A DNA stretch of 57,789 nucleotides from CAZCQG01 sp964500775 (lineage in GTDB: Bacteria > Campylobacterota > Campylobacteria > Campylobacterales > CAZCQG01). Positions 7,970 to 15,246 of this stretch are shown piece by piece. The notes beneath the pieces were generated by a model, which saw only the letters and a program-made list of their open reading frames with translations, searched no databases and was not told the origin of the DNA. Position numbers and translations under genes: made by a program. The stretch's first letter is position 1; each line of letters begins with the position of its first letter. The stretch spans positions 1 through 57,789 of the forward strand of contig CAZCQG010000011.1 of the NCBI GenBank assembly GCA_964500775.1, read 5' to 3'.

Positions 7970-10336
7970 ATGAAACACCTTCTACTCTCACTCCTTCTCG
8001 TTGCCGCCTTGCAGGCTTTAGAGCTAAAGATAAGTAGCGGCATCGAGGATGGTGAGTCTTACTCTATCCTTTACATTCAGCATGAAGAGCTATTTAATTG
8101 CAAAGAGATAAAGGATACTTACGGAAAAACTACAGAAGTGCTTTGCGCGGTAAAAGACGGCGGCAAAGTGACGTTTTCTCATAGCGAATCAAAATTTTTC
8201 AGAATAAACGGAGAAAATAGAGGATCGGAGATTTTTATCCATATTTTTCCCAAAAGCGAAGTGGTACTGAAATCGGTAAACTATAACTTCTCAAATAATG
8301 ACGAGGTACTCCAAGAGAACAGCTCCTTGGCAAAAAAGTGGGAAGTGATAGCCTATGAAAAAAACATACCCTTTTTGAAAAAAAAAGAGCGTCAAGGGAT
8401 TAATTTTCCTATCGCAATAGAGACGGAGCGCTTGCCTCAAATAAGCGCTTTGGATTCGATGAAAAATCCTCTCGTTTTTGAAGAGAGCAAGGATGTCCCG
8501 TTGTACCTTAGGGTAAAACAACTTTTCCAAGCCAAAGAGTACTCGCAGGTAATTTATAACGTCGATGATATTTTGGGACAGTATCCGGATTCCATCTTTA
8601 AAAAAGAACTCCTGTTGTACCGTATACGCGCGATGAACAGTACTGCGGCAAAAGAAGATATGGATGATTTAGTAAACCTTGCCAAATCGTGGGTCAAAAC
8701 GTACTCTGCCGATGAAGCGGTCTCTGAAGTGCTTTTAATGTTGGCAAACGCCTATTCGGAGATGGGTTTTTTTACCGAGGCGAGATACTATTTTGATAGG
8801 ATATTTTTCGAGCATAAAGGGGAGCGATACGAAAAACTCGCGAAGATCTCATTGGGGGATCAGTACTATTTACGCGGGGATGCAAATAAGGCGATCAATC
8901 TCTACAATGAAGCCCTGTTGGAGACAAAAGACATAGATGTAGCTTCGCTTGCCGCCGCGAAAATAGCAGAAAAAAGTCTTGACAACAACAAAGGAAAAGA
9001 GGCAAGCGAATACTATCTAAAAATATTGGGCGCAAATCCTCCGTTTTTTCAAAACGACTACAAAAAAACAATGGAGATTTGTGAAAAACTCGCAAACTCG
9101 GGAGAGAATATTTCTGCCGCAAAGGTGTGTAGTTCGTTACTAGATGTACTTGATAAAAAAGAGCTTGAATATGATAAGGCACTAAAAGCGGTCGCGACTT
9201 GGTATGACGAAGGCGGTGAAAAACGTAACGCGCTTGAACTTTATACTCAATATTTAGACGAGCTAGATATGGGAATCTCACGCGCGGAAGTGAAACAAAG
9301 ATTGGATGCCTTGGCTGTTGATATTGATGAATCTAATACCACGAAACGACTCCAAAAACTCGATGCTTTACTACTCGATTATCCCGATTCTGAAATCTAT
9401 AAAAATGCGTTGCTTGCAAAGGCGCAGATACTTTTTGAGCAAAAGCGATACGTTGAGGTTTTGGGGATGAAAGCGGAGCTACTAAAAACCGAAGGGAACG
9501 AGAGTGACGGTAGGAAATTTTTAGAAAGTTCGGCAAGCGAGGTGCTTAAAACGCTTTTTGATAAAAAAGATTGCAATGCAGCACTTAATATGCTCCAAGA
9601 ATATGATGGGATAGAGCCGGATGCAGATCGTAAAAAAGATGCGTACGAATGCTTTTTCGAAGCCTCTTATTTTAATGAATGTTTTGTGCTCGCAGATTCT
9701 ATGATTAAAGAGGGTGAGATAGGTCAAAGGCTTGATTGGATGTATAAAAGTGCAAAGTGTGCGAAGAAACTTGAAAAAAATGTAGCCGTGGATGATCTAA
9801 GTAAAGATATACTCGATATAGCAAAGACGCTTAAGACCGACAAATATAACGACATCCTATATGAGAGATTCTATGCCCTTTCGGCACGAAAAAAGTTTGA
9901 TGATATGCTCACTTGCGCACAGCAGATTGACACACTCTTGCCGCTAAGCTTAGAGCATATGGGCGTATATAAGTCGATCGTCCAATATGCTGAAGGGATC
10001 AATGACGATACGTTGCTTTTGCAATACGCGACGAAGATATTTGCGCTGCAAGAGCAATTTCGCGTAAGCCAAGAGAGCCCTTGGGTAGATTTTTTATATA
10101 TACAATCGGCACTAAAAACAAACCAAATCGATCTCGCATCATCACGTATCACTAAAACGCTAGCGCTTACAATGAGCGATGAACAAAAAGCAAGAGCCCT
10201 TTACACCGCAGCCAACATAGCGCAACTGCAAAGCAAAAAGGATGATGCCAAGGGATTTTACTCGGAGTGTGCGAAAATAAAGACGACCACCCCGTGGAAG
10301 AAACTCTGCGTCGATGCGTTGGCGATAACCAAATAG
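7970..10336 (+). CDS. pflA: PflA-like periplasmic TPR protein, flagellar motor accessory
   Basis: This is a 788-residue secreted protein. It has a signal peptide (MKHLLLSLLLVAALQA, cleavage likely after LQA), a beta-rich N-terminal section to about residue 160, and then repeated TPR-like helical pairs (for example AKEYSQVIYNVDDILGQYPD, GFFTEARYYFDRIF). Length and position directly after nuoN match what I recall of Campylobacter jejuni PflA (Cj1565c), which with PflB forms the periplasmic scaffold that holds the wide stator ring of the epsilonproteobacterial flagellar motor. The homology is from recall of synteny and architecture, not from an alignment. Another TPR envelope protein remains possible. 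Confidence 0.78.
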   Translation: MKHLLLSLLLVAALQALELKISSGIEDGESYSILYIQHEELFNCKEIKDTYGKTTEVLCAVKDGGKVTFSHSESKFFRINGENRGSEIFIHIFPKSEVVLKSVNYNFSNNDEVLQENSSLAKKWEVIAYEKNIPFLKKKERQGINFPIAIETERLPQISALDSMKNPLVFEESKDVPLYLRVKQLFQAKEYSQVIYNVDDILGQYPDSIFKKELLLYRIRAMNSTAAKEDMDDLVNLAKSWVKTYSADEAVSEVLLMLANAYSEMGFFTEARYYFDRIFFEHKGERYEKLAKISLGDQYYLRGDANKAINLYNEALLETKDIDVASLAAAKIAEKSLDNNKGKEASEYYLKILGANPPFFQNDYKKTMEICEKLANSGENISAAKVCSSLLDVLDKKELEYDKALKAVATWYDEGGEKRNALELYTQYLDELDMGISRAEVKQRLDALAVDIDESNTTKRLQKLDALLLDYPDSEIYKNALLAKAQILFEQKRYVEVLGMKAELLKTEGNESDGRKFLESSASEVLKTLFDKKDCNAALNMLQEYDGIEPDADRKKDAYECFFEASYFNECFVLADSMIKEGEIGQRLDWMYKSAKCAKKLEKNVAVDDLSKDILDIAKTLKTDKYNDILYERFYALSARKKFDDMLTCAQQIDTLLPLSLEHMGVYKSIVQYAEGINDDTLLLQYATKIFALQEQFRVSQESPWVDFLYIQSALKTNQIDLASSRITKTLALTMSDEQKARALYTAANIAQLQSKKDDAKGFYSECAKIKTTTPWKKLCVDALAITK

Positions 10337-10344
10337 GAGTGAGG

Positions 10345-10746
10345 ATGGAGCTAGAAAAAGTGAGAGATTTTTTCGAAAGTTTTTATAGTTGCATACATAA
10401 GTTAGATGTCGAAAACTACGATCCGATTTTTTTAAAAAATATAATGGCTTGCATCGAGGAGAAGTTTGCTTTTATTGCAGAGCATTTTTGTGAAAACGGA
10501 GTGCTGAAAAGCGATTTTTCGGGTAGAGTACTCTTTGTGTATCAAAATAGTTCTAGTTTTTGCAGGTTGTTATTGTTGCATGGTTTAAATAAGGGGATAA
10601 GCGACTCCGCGAGGTATGCCGATATGGGATTTTTGAATTTTGATATTGAGAATGTGTACCGTAGTGATTTAGAAAATAATGAAGCAATTAGAAAGAGAAT
10701 CAAGGAAAAATCAGAGATAAGTCTCCATTTCCCGTGGGAAAATTAG
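10345..10746 (+). CDS. Hypothetical protein, 133 aa
   Basis: I do not recognise this family. The frame is open from 10267, but an AGGAG (10335-10339) precedes the ATG at 10345 by 5 nt and directly follows the pflA stop, so I place the start there (MELEKVRDFFESF). The protein is acidic, helical in appearance and has four cysteines (C17, C36, C49 and C73) but no CxxC pair, signal peptide or membrane segment. It follows pflA by 8 nt and is convergent with the response-regulator gene, so it is probably the last gene of the nuo-pflA transcript. A role next to PflA or signalling would be guesswork. Confidence 0.75.
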   Translation: MELEKVRDFFESFYSCIHKLDVENYDPIFLKNIMACIEEKFAFIAEHFCENGVLKSDFSGRVLFVYQNSSSFCRLLLLHGLNKGISDSARYADMGFLNFDIENVYRSDLENNEAIRKRIKEKSEISLHFPWEN

Positions 10747-10767
10747 AATCTTAACTCTCTAGATTCT
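10745..10767. terminator. Hairpin between convergent genes (possible terminator)
   Basis: A perfect 7-bp inverted repeat, AGAATCT and AGATTCT, with a 9-nt loop lies exactly between the stops of the 133-aa gene and the minus-strand response regulator, overlapping both 3' ends. There is no T-tract in either direction, so intrinsic termination would be weak. It may instead protect 3' ends. Confidence 0.35.
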
Positions 10768-11134
10768 CGACCAAATCATTTATAACGGCGAGGGTGATTT
10801 TTTTATCAAAGGGCTTGATGAGAACCTTGTAGACCTTATCTTCGATCTCTTTTGCCATATTGTCGTATGCCGTAAGTACGATGATCCTCTCTTTGGGGAA
10901 ATAATCTGCGATGGTATTGATCATTTCGCAGCCATCTACTTTGGGCATCTCTAGGTCGGTAATAATAAGGTCGGGATGTTCTTGGTCTATGAGTGTAATT
11001 GCCTCTAAGCCATTCTTGGCATTAAGCACCTTTTTTACGTGCGGCTCTATCAGTTTTCCGGTCAGGCTCAAGGCAAGATCGTCATTCTCCACGAAAAGTA
11101 TCGTAAGGGTTTTAAGTTTGTCGGAATAATTCAT
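10751..11134 (-). CDS. Single-domain response regulator (CheY-like receiver)
   Basis: This 127-residue protein is a stand-alone receiver domain with no output domain. The phosphoacceptor is D60 (LIITDLEMP), the acidic pocket is E16-N17-D18 (ILFVENDD), the switch threonine is T88 (IIVLTAYD), and the invariant lysine is K107 in the K-P pair (VLIKPFDK). It would receive phosphate from a histidine kinase and act by protein contact, as CheY does on the motor, but it does not carry enough CheY-specific detail for me to call cheY. No kinase is adjacent. The gene is monocistronic, downstream of and on the same strand as dnaK, with an 86-nt spacer. Confidence 0.88.
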   Translation of the reverse strand: MNYSDKLKTLTILFVENDDLALSLTGKLIEPHVKKVLNAKNGLEAITLIDQEHPDLIITDLEMPKVDGCEMINTIADYFPKERIIVLTAYDNMAKEIEDKVYKVLIKPFDKKITLAVINDLVENLES

Positions 11135-11220
11135 TTTCTACTCTAAACGGTAAAATTTGAATCATAGAATAGCAGAAAAAATTGAAAAAAGTAAATATTT
11201 GTTTTTGCGGAAAGGGAGGA

Positions 11221-13110
11221 TTACTCCACTTCCGCATCTATAACGTCATCGTCTTTTTTTGCATTTTGCGCACCGCTTTGTTGCGCACCGCCTTCTGTAC
11301 CTTGGTTTTTCTTGTACATCTCTTCGGCGAGTTTATGGCTTGCCTCCGTCAGGGTTTTTACCTTCGCATCTATCTCTTCTTTAGATACGTTCTCTTTGGC
11401 AAGTACCTCTTTGAGATCGGCAATCGCGCTTTGAATTTTTCCTTTCTCTTCGTCACCGAGATTCTCTTTGAACTCTTCGAGGCTTTTTTCTGTTTGGTAG
11501 ATGAGTGAATCGGCTTGGTTTCTAGATTCGATAACCTCTTTTCGTTTTTTATCGTCCTCTTTGTGCGATTCGGCATCTTTGATCATTTTATCTATCTCAT
11601 CATCGCTAAGACCGCTTGAGCCTGTGATTTTGATCTCTTGCGCTTTGCCGGTTGCTTTGTCTTTGGCGCTCACGGTCAGAATCCCGTTTGCATCTATGTC
11701 AAACGTAACTTCGATTTGCGGCACGCCTCTTGGGGCTGCAGGGATCCCGCTTAGCTCAAACATACCGAGCGATTTGTTGTCTTTTGCAAGCTCTCTTTCG
11801 CCTTGGATGACGTGAATGGTAACTGCGGGCTGATTGTCCTCGGCCGTTGAAAACACTTGCGATTTTTTCACGGGGATAGTCGTTCCTCTATCGATCACTT
11901 TCGTCATCACGCCGCCGAGTGTTTCGATTCCTAGGCTTAGAGGTGTCACGTCAAGAAGGAGTACGTCTTTTACGTCGCCTTTGAGTACGCCCCCTTGTAT
12001 AGCAGCGCCGTCTGCGACCACTTCATCGGGGTTTACCGATTTGTTGAGTTCTTTGCCTACGAACTCTTTTACCCTTGTTTGGACTTTTGGGATTCTTGTG
12101 CTTCCGCCCACCATTACTACTTCGGCGATCTCGCTTTTTGAGAGACCCGCATCTTTGATGACGCTGTCGATTTTTTTGATAGTCTCTTCGATGAGGTCAT
12201 CTATGAGTGATTCAAATTTCGCTCGTGTTATTTTTTTCACAAGGTGCTTTGGACCGCTTGCATCTGCTGTGATAAACGGAAGATTGATCTCGGTCTCGTT
12301 TGAACTTGAAAGCTCTTTTTTTGCATTTTCGGCGGCTTCTTTAAGTCTTTGGAGTGCCATTACGTCTTTTTTGAGATTGATACCGTTCTCGCTTTCAAAC
12401 TCTCCTGCAACCCAGTCGATGATTCTGTTGTCAAAGTCATCCCCGCCGAGGAACGCATCTCCGCCCGTTGCTAAAACTTCTACTACGTTGTCGCCCGTTT
12501 CAAGAACCGTAACGTCGAACGTACCGCCCCCTAGATCGTATACGAGGATTTTTTCTGCGGTTTTTTTATCTAGTCCGTATGCAAGAGCTGCCGATGTCGG
12601 TTCGTTGATGATTCTAAGGACGTTAAGCCCTGCGATAGTTCCCGCTTCTTTTGTCGCTTTTCTTTGCGCATCGTTAAAGTATGCAGGGACGGTGATGACC
12701 GCTTCGGTCACACTCTCGCCCAAATACGCTTCCGCATCTTCTTTGAGCTTCATAAGTACCTTTGCACTTATCTCTTGCGGCGTGTATATCTTGCCGTTAA
12801 TCTCTACCGCGCACGCCCCGTTTCTATCTACTACGTGGTAAGGAAGCCTTTTTTTCGCCTCGTTCGCTTTATCTTCGTTACTCATAAGCCCCATGATTCT
12901 TTTTATAGAATAGATGGTTTTTTCGGGGTTGGTGATCGCTTGTCTTTTTGCAGGATCGCCGACTAGCACCTCTCCTTTGTCAGTAAACGCTACTACCGAA
13001 GGAGTCGTGTTTTTCCCTTCTTTATTGTTGATTATTTTTGCTTCGTTCCCTTCAAAAACCGCCATTGCGGAGTTTGTAGTCCCAAGGTCTATCCCGATTA
13101 CTTTTGCCAT
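11221..13110 (-). CDS. dnaK: Chaperone protein DnaK (Hsp70)
   Basis: This is the ATP-dependent Hsp70 chaperone, which works with GrpE (encoded just upstream) and DnaJ (not in the window). The 629-residue protein begins with the classic MAKVIGIDLGTTNSAMAVFEG phosphate-1 motif (GIDLGTTNS), has LVYDLGGGTFDVTVLE near residue 195 and VMVGGSTRIPKVQ near 335, then the substrate-binding domain and helical lid, ending in an acidic tail (DDDVIDAEVE). It starts with ATG after a GGAG site 22 nt downstream of grpE. It is the last gene of hrcA-grpE-dnaK. Confidence 0.98.
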   Translation of the reverse strand: MAKVIGIDLGTTNSAMAVFEGNEAKIINNKEGKNTTPSVVAFTDKGEVLVGDPAKRQAITNPEKTIYSIKRIMGLMSNEDKANEAKKRLPYHVVDRNGACAVEINGKIYTPQEISAKVLMKLKEDAEAYLGESVTEAVITVPAYFNDAQRKATKEAGTIAGLNVLRIINEPTSAALAYGLDKKTAEKILVYDLGGGTFDVTVLETGDNVVEVLATGGDAFLGGDDFDNRIIDWVAGEFESENGINLKKDVMALQRLKEAAENAKKELSSSNETEINLPFITADASGPKHLVKKITRAKFESLIDDLIEETIKKIDSVIKDAGLSKSEIAEVVMVGGSTRIPKVQTRVKEFVGKELNKSVNPDEVVADGAAIQGGVLKGDVKDVLLLDVTPLSLGIETLGGVMTKVIDRGTTIPVKKSQVFSTAEDNQPAVTIHVIQGERELAKDNKSLGMFELSGIPAAPRGVPQIEVTFDIDANGILTVSAKDKATGKAQEIKITGSSGLSDDEIDKMIKDAESHKEDDKKRKEVIESRNQADSLIYQTEKSLEEFKENLGDEEKGKIQSAIADLKEVLAKENVSKEEIDAKVKTLTEASHKLAEEMYKKNQGTEGGAQQSGAQNAKKDDDVIDAEVE

Positions 13111-13132
13111 GTTTTTCTCCTGTTTTTAATTT

Positions 13133-13669
13133 TTATTTTTTACAAATGCTGACCATCGCCGGTCTTAATACTCTATCTTTGTACTTGTACCCTTGTTGTA
13201 ATTGCTGCACGATCTCTCCTGCTTCGTGTGTTTCGCTCGGTACTTGCATCACGGCTTCGTGGACATTTGGGTCAAACGTCCCGTCGGTGTCGATTTTTTC
13301 GATGCCGTGCTTGTTGAAAACTTTGTGCAGATTGTCTAGCGTCAAAGAGATCCCGTCTTTCATTTTCGCTAGCAGTTCCGCAGGATCGATATTTTCGTTA
13401 TTTGCCGATGCAAGCGCCATTTCCAACGAATCCGCAATACCCAATAGATCTTTGGAGAACTTTTCGTATGCGTATTCAAGGAGCTGGTATTTTTCGCGCT
13501 CGATCCTCTTTTTTGTATTTTCAAAATCAGCGTGCGTACGCAAATATCTATCTTCTAACTCTTTGATTTTTTCGTTTGCAAGTGCCAGCTCATCTATTTC
13601 GATGCTCTCTTGTGTGCTTTCGTCTCGTGTTTGCTCTTCTAAAATCTCTTCTTTTTTCTCTTCACTCAT
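13133..13669 (-). CDS. grpE: Nucleotide exchange factor GrpE
   Basis: GrpE releases ADP from DnaK. The 178-residue protein has a long acidic coiled coil (residues ~1-75, EEKKEEILEEQ and onward) and a C-terminal beta domain with the family signature around VHEAVMQVPS and VLRPAMVSICK. The start ATG overlaps the hrcA stop by 4 nt and is preceded by a G-rich ribosome site. It is co-transcribed with hrcA and dnaK and shares their heat-shock control. Confidence 0.96.
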   Translation of the reverse strand: MSEEKKEEILEEQTRDESTQESIEIDELALANEKIKELEDRYLRTHADFENTKKRIEREKYQLLEYAYEKFSKDLLGIADSLEMALASANNENIDPAELLAKMKDGISLTLDNLHKVFNKHGIEKIDTDGTFDPNVHEAVMQVPSETHEAGEIVQQLQQGYKYKDRVLRPAMVSICKK

Positions 13670-14469
13670 TGCCCCCCCTTGTTGTTTATTAAAGTGTAGA
13701 ACTCTTCAAAGTTTTTCGTGAGCCTTCCAATCAGTAGAATCTTGGCATCACTGTTTTTTATGTGTATATCTTGTTTGATCGCCAAATACCCTTCAGGTAC
13801 GACATCCCTAAAGTAAAGCCCGTCGCTCACCTTCTCAAATAAATCCCCTTTGATCGCTTCAACCAATCTATCATCTTCAAATCTTTGCTCTCTTGACATA
13901 TCGATGAGTTTGTTCGAGCCTCTAATCGAGGTCTGATTCTTTTTAAGCATAGCATCGATTCCGTCATATACGCTATTGATACACACATCTTTGACGATCT
14001 TTCGGAGATCATTGATGTCTATATGGAGCATACTTTGTAAAAAACGCTCCAAAGGTTCGGAATATTTTACCGCTATTTCTCCCTCGTCAAAGACCAAAAT
14101 CAAATACCTATTGCCTGCGTTGATAAGCTCTTTGAATCTGTTGGGTTTTGAAAATTTGACGATACAAAAAAGCCCCGTTTCTTCGGCAGATTCTGATACG
14201 CTCCCTAGACTATCGGTGACCAAAGGTCGCAAAGGAAGTAGTTTATGTTTCCAGTACTTTTTGAGTGCTTTGTCGGTAGGAATCCTACCGCTACTTATGT
14301 GCGGCTGTGCAAGCTCCCCTTCGTCAACCATTTTTTTGAAATAGTTTCGAATGGTCGCAGATGATATTTTTATATCCACGCGAAGCTTTAAAAACTCCGA
14401 TCCTATGGGTTCTTGCGAGTGAAGATACTCCCGCACTAGATACTCAAAAAGCAACTCTCTTTTATCCAA
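13666..14469 (-). CDS. hrcA: Heat-inducible transcription repressor HrcA
   Basis: HrcA represses class I heat-shock operons. The 267-residue protein is short relative to Gram-positive HrcA (~340), as is usual in Campylobacterota. The N-terminal winged helix shows LLFEYLVREYLHSQEPIGSEFL and ISSATIRNYFKKMVDEGEL (key signature SSATIRN). I choose the TTG at 14469 as start because an AAGGAG lies 6 nt before it. The classical 9-N9-9 CIRCE operator is not present upstream. Instead a shorter inverted repeat and a HAIR-like box are found there, which suggests HspR-type or divergent HrcA autoregulation. Confidence 0.93.
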   Translation of the reverse strand: MDKRELLFEYLVREYLHSQEPIGSEFLKLRVDIKISSATIRNYFKKMVDEGELAQPHISSGRIPTDKALKKYWKHKLLPLRPLVTDSLGSVSESAEETGLFCIVKFSKPNRFKELINAGNRYLILVFDEGEIAVKYSEPLERFLQSMLHIDINDLRKIVKDVCINSVYDGIDAMLKKNQTSIRGSNKLIDMSREQRFEDDRLVEAIKGDLFEKVSDGLYFRDVVPEGYLAIKQDIHIKNSDAKILLIGRLTKNFEEFYTLINNKGGQ

Positions 14470-14493
14470 ACTACACTCCTTGATAGAAGCATA

Positions 14494-14512
14494 TTAGCAA
14501 AGTGATTGCTAA
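14494..14512. promoter_or_regulatory. Inverted repeat at the hrcA transcription start (candidate operator)
   Basis: A perfect repeat TTAGCAA-N5-TTGCTAA lies 11 nt downstream of the -10 element, so it should cover the start point and early leader of the hrcA-grpE-dnaK transcript. The half-site TTAGCA matches the outer half of CIRCE (TTAGCACTC), but the spacer is 5 rather than 9 and the inner CTC/GAG is lost. A diverged HrcA site is my best guess. Confidence 0.5.
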
Positions 14513-14523
14513 ATTGCTGATTA

Positions 14524-14553
14524 ATTATATAACATTGAGTGTAAGTTTGTCAA
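14524..14553 (-). promoter_or_regulatory. Sigma70 promoter of hrcA-grpE-dnaK
   Basis: On the minus strand TTGACA (14553-14548) and TATAAT (14529-14524) are separated by 18 nt, matching the consensus at all 12 positions. A clear -35 is uncommon in Campylobacterota housekeeping promoters. It lies 54 nt before the TTG start of hrcA. Confidence 0.8.
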
Positions 14554-14554
14554 G
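14534..14554 (-). promoter_or_regulatory. HAIR-like box (candidate HspR operator) overlapping the -35
   Basis: Reading the minus strand, CTTGACA, seven bases, then ACTCAAT match the HspR inverted repeat CTTGAGT-N7-ACTCAAG at 5 of 7 and 6 of 7 positions with the exact spacing. The left half-site contains the -35 hexamer, so binding would block RNA polymerase. HspR control of this operon is known in Helicobacter and Campylobacter; no hspR gene is in the window. Confidence 0.5.
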
Positions 14555-14637
14555 TATTTTTCATTGGAGGGTTCGCGGCTTGGAATCTACGATTGAAAGC
14601 TAGAGTTTTTTATAAGATTTTGTGCTAGACTTTCGAT

Positions 14638-15246
14638 ATGGATAGAAACATAATAGAGCAAATAACCAAGATTTCCTTATCGATGTTTAGAAAGAATTTC
14701 TTTGGGGTTTTTCATGGATCGATCTCGGCGAAAATAGAGACCAATAAGTTTATCATAAACAAAAAAGATGCCATATTCGATGAAATCGATAATGAGAGTC
14801 TGATTATGCTTTATAACAAAAGAGACTATAGATGGAAAGATGCGAGTGTTGATTCTTCTATACATTCTAATATATACCAAAATATTACGGATGCAAAATA
14901 TATCGCATATGTCCTCCCTCCGTACACCTCTTCTTATGCCTTAAAGTACGACAAGATCTATCCTAAAGATTATTTCGGACATATGACTTTCGGTGAGATT
15001 CCCGTATATGATCCAAAAGATTTGGAGAGTTGGTATGAAAGGGCGGATGTCGAGATATATCGGCATATGAAAGAGAGCGGATCAAAGATAATGGTCATAC
15101 GCGGATATGGGGTGTATGTGTACGATAGAGATATTCATCAAATGGCAAAAAATATCGCCATTATCGAAAACAGTTGCCGCCTGCTCTATCTCTCGCGCGC
15201 ACTGGAGAGTTCCAAAGGCGCGAGCGATAATCTTTATTATATATAG
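14638..15246 (+). CDS. Class II aldolase/adducin-fold protein lacking zinc ligands
   Basis: This 202-residue protein has the overall pattern of class II aldolase/adducin proteins: HGSISAKI near residue 26 (phosphate-binding loop of FucA/RhaD-like enzymes), a GEIPVYDP segment, and the C-terminal YGVYVYDRDIHQMAKNIAI, which aligns with NHGVVVVGRD-type motifs. The metal-binding HxH (normally in HTHSPYA) is here VLPPYTSSYAL, and the NHG histidine is GYG, so the three zinc histidines appear to be missing. It is probably not a functional aldolase. It is convergent with and overlaps flgL by 10 nt. There is no clear ribosome site; a TGCTAGACT extended -10 ends 6 nt before the ATG, so a leaderless message is possible. 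Confidence 0.72.
   Translation: MDRNIIEQITKISLSMFRKNFFGVFHGSISAKIETNKFIINKKDAIFDEIDNESLIMLYNKRDYRWKDASVDSSIHSNIYQNITDAKYIAYVLPPYTSSYALKYDKIYPKDYFGHMTFGEIPVYDPKDLESWYERADVEIYRHMKESGSKIMVIRGYGVYVYDRDIHQMAKNIAIIENSCRLLYLSRALESSKGASDNLYYI

Noticed and set aside
8895..9281. A 128-codon minus-strand ORF inside pflA
   Set aside because: It lies wholly within the well-supported pflA frame and has no start signal.
11834..12841. A 335-codon ORF opposite dnaK
   Set aside because: It is antisense to a certain gene, has a Ser/Pro-rich composition typical of the complement of dnaK, and shows no ribosome site or motif.
14473..14560. A classical CIRCE element upstream of hrcA
   Set aside because: TTAGCACTC-N9-GAGTGCTAA is not present; only a shorter TTAGCAA repeat exists, so I report that instead.
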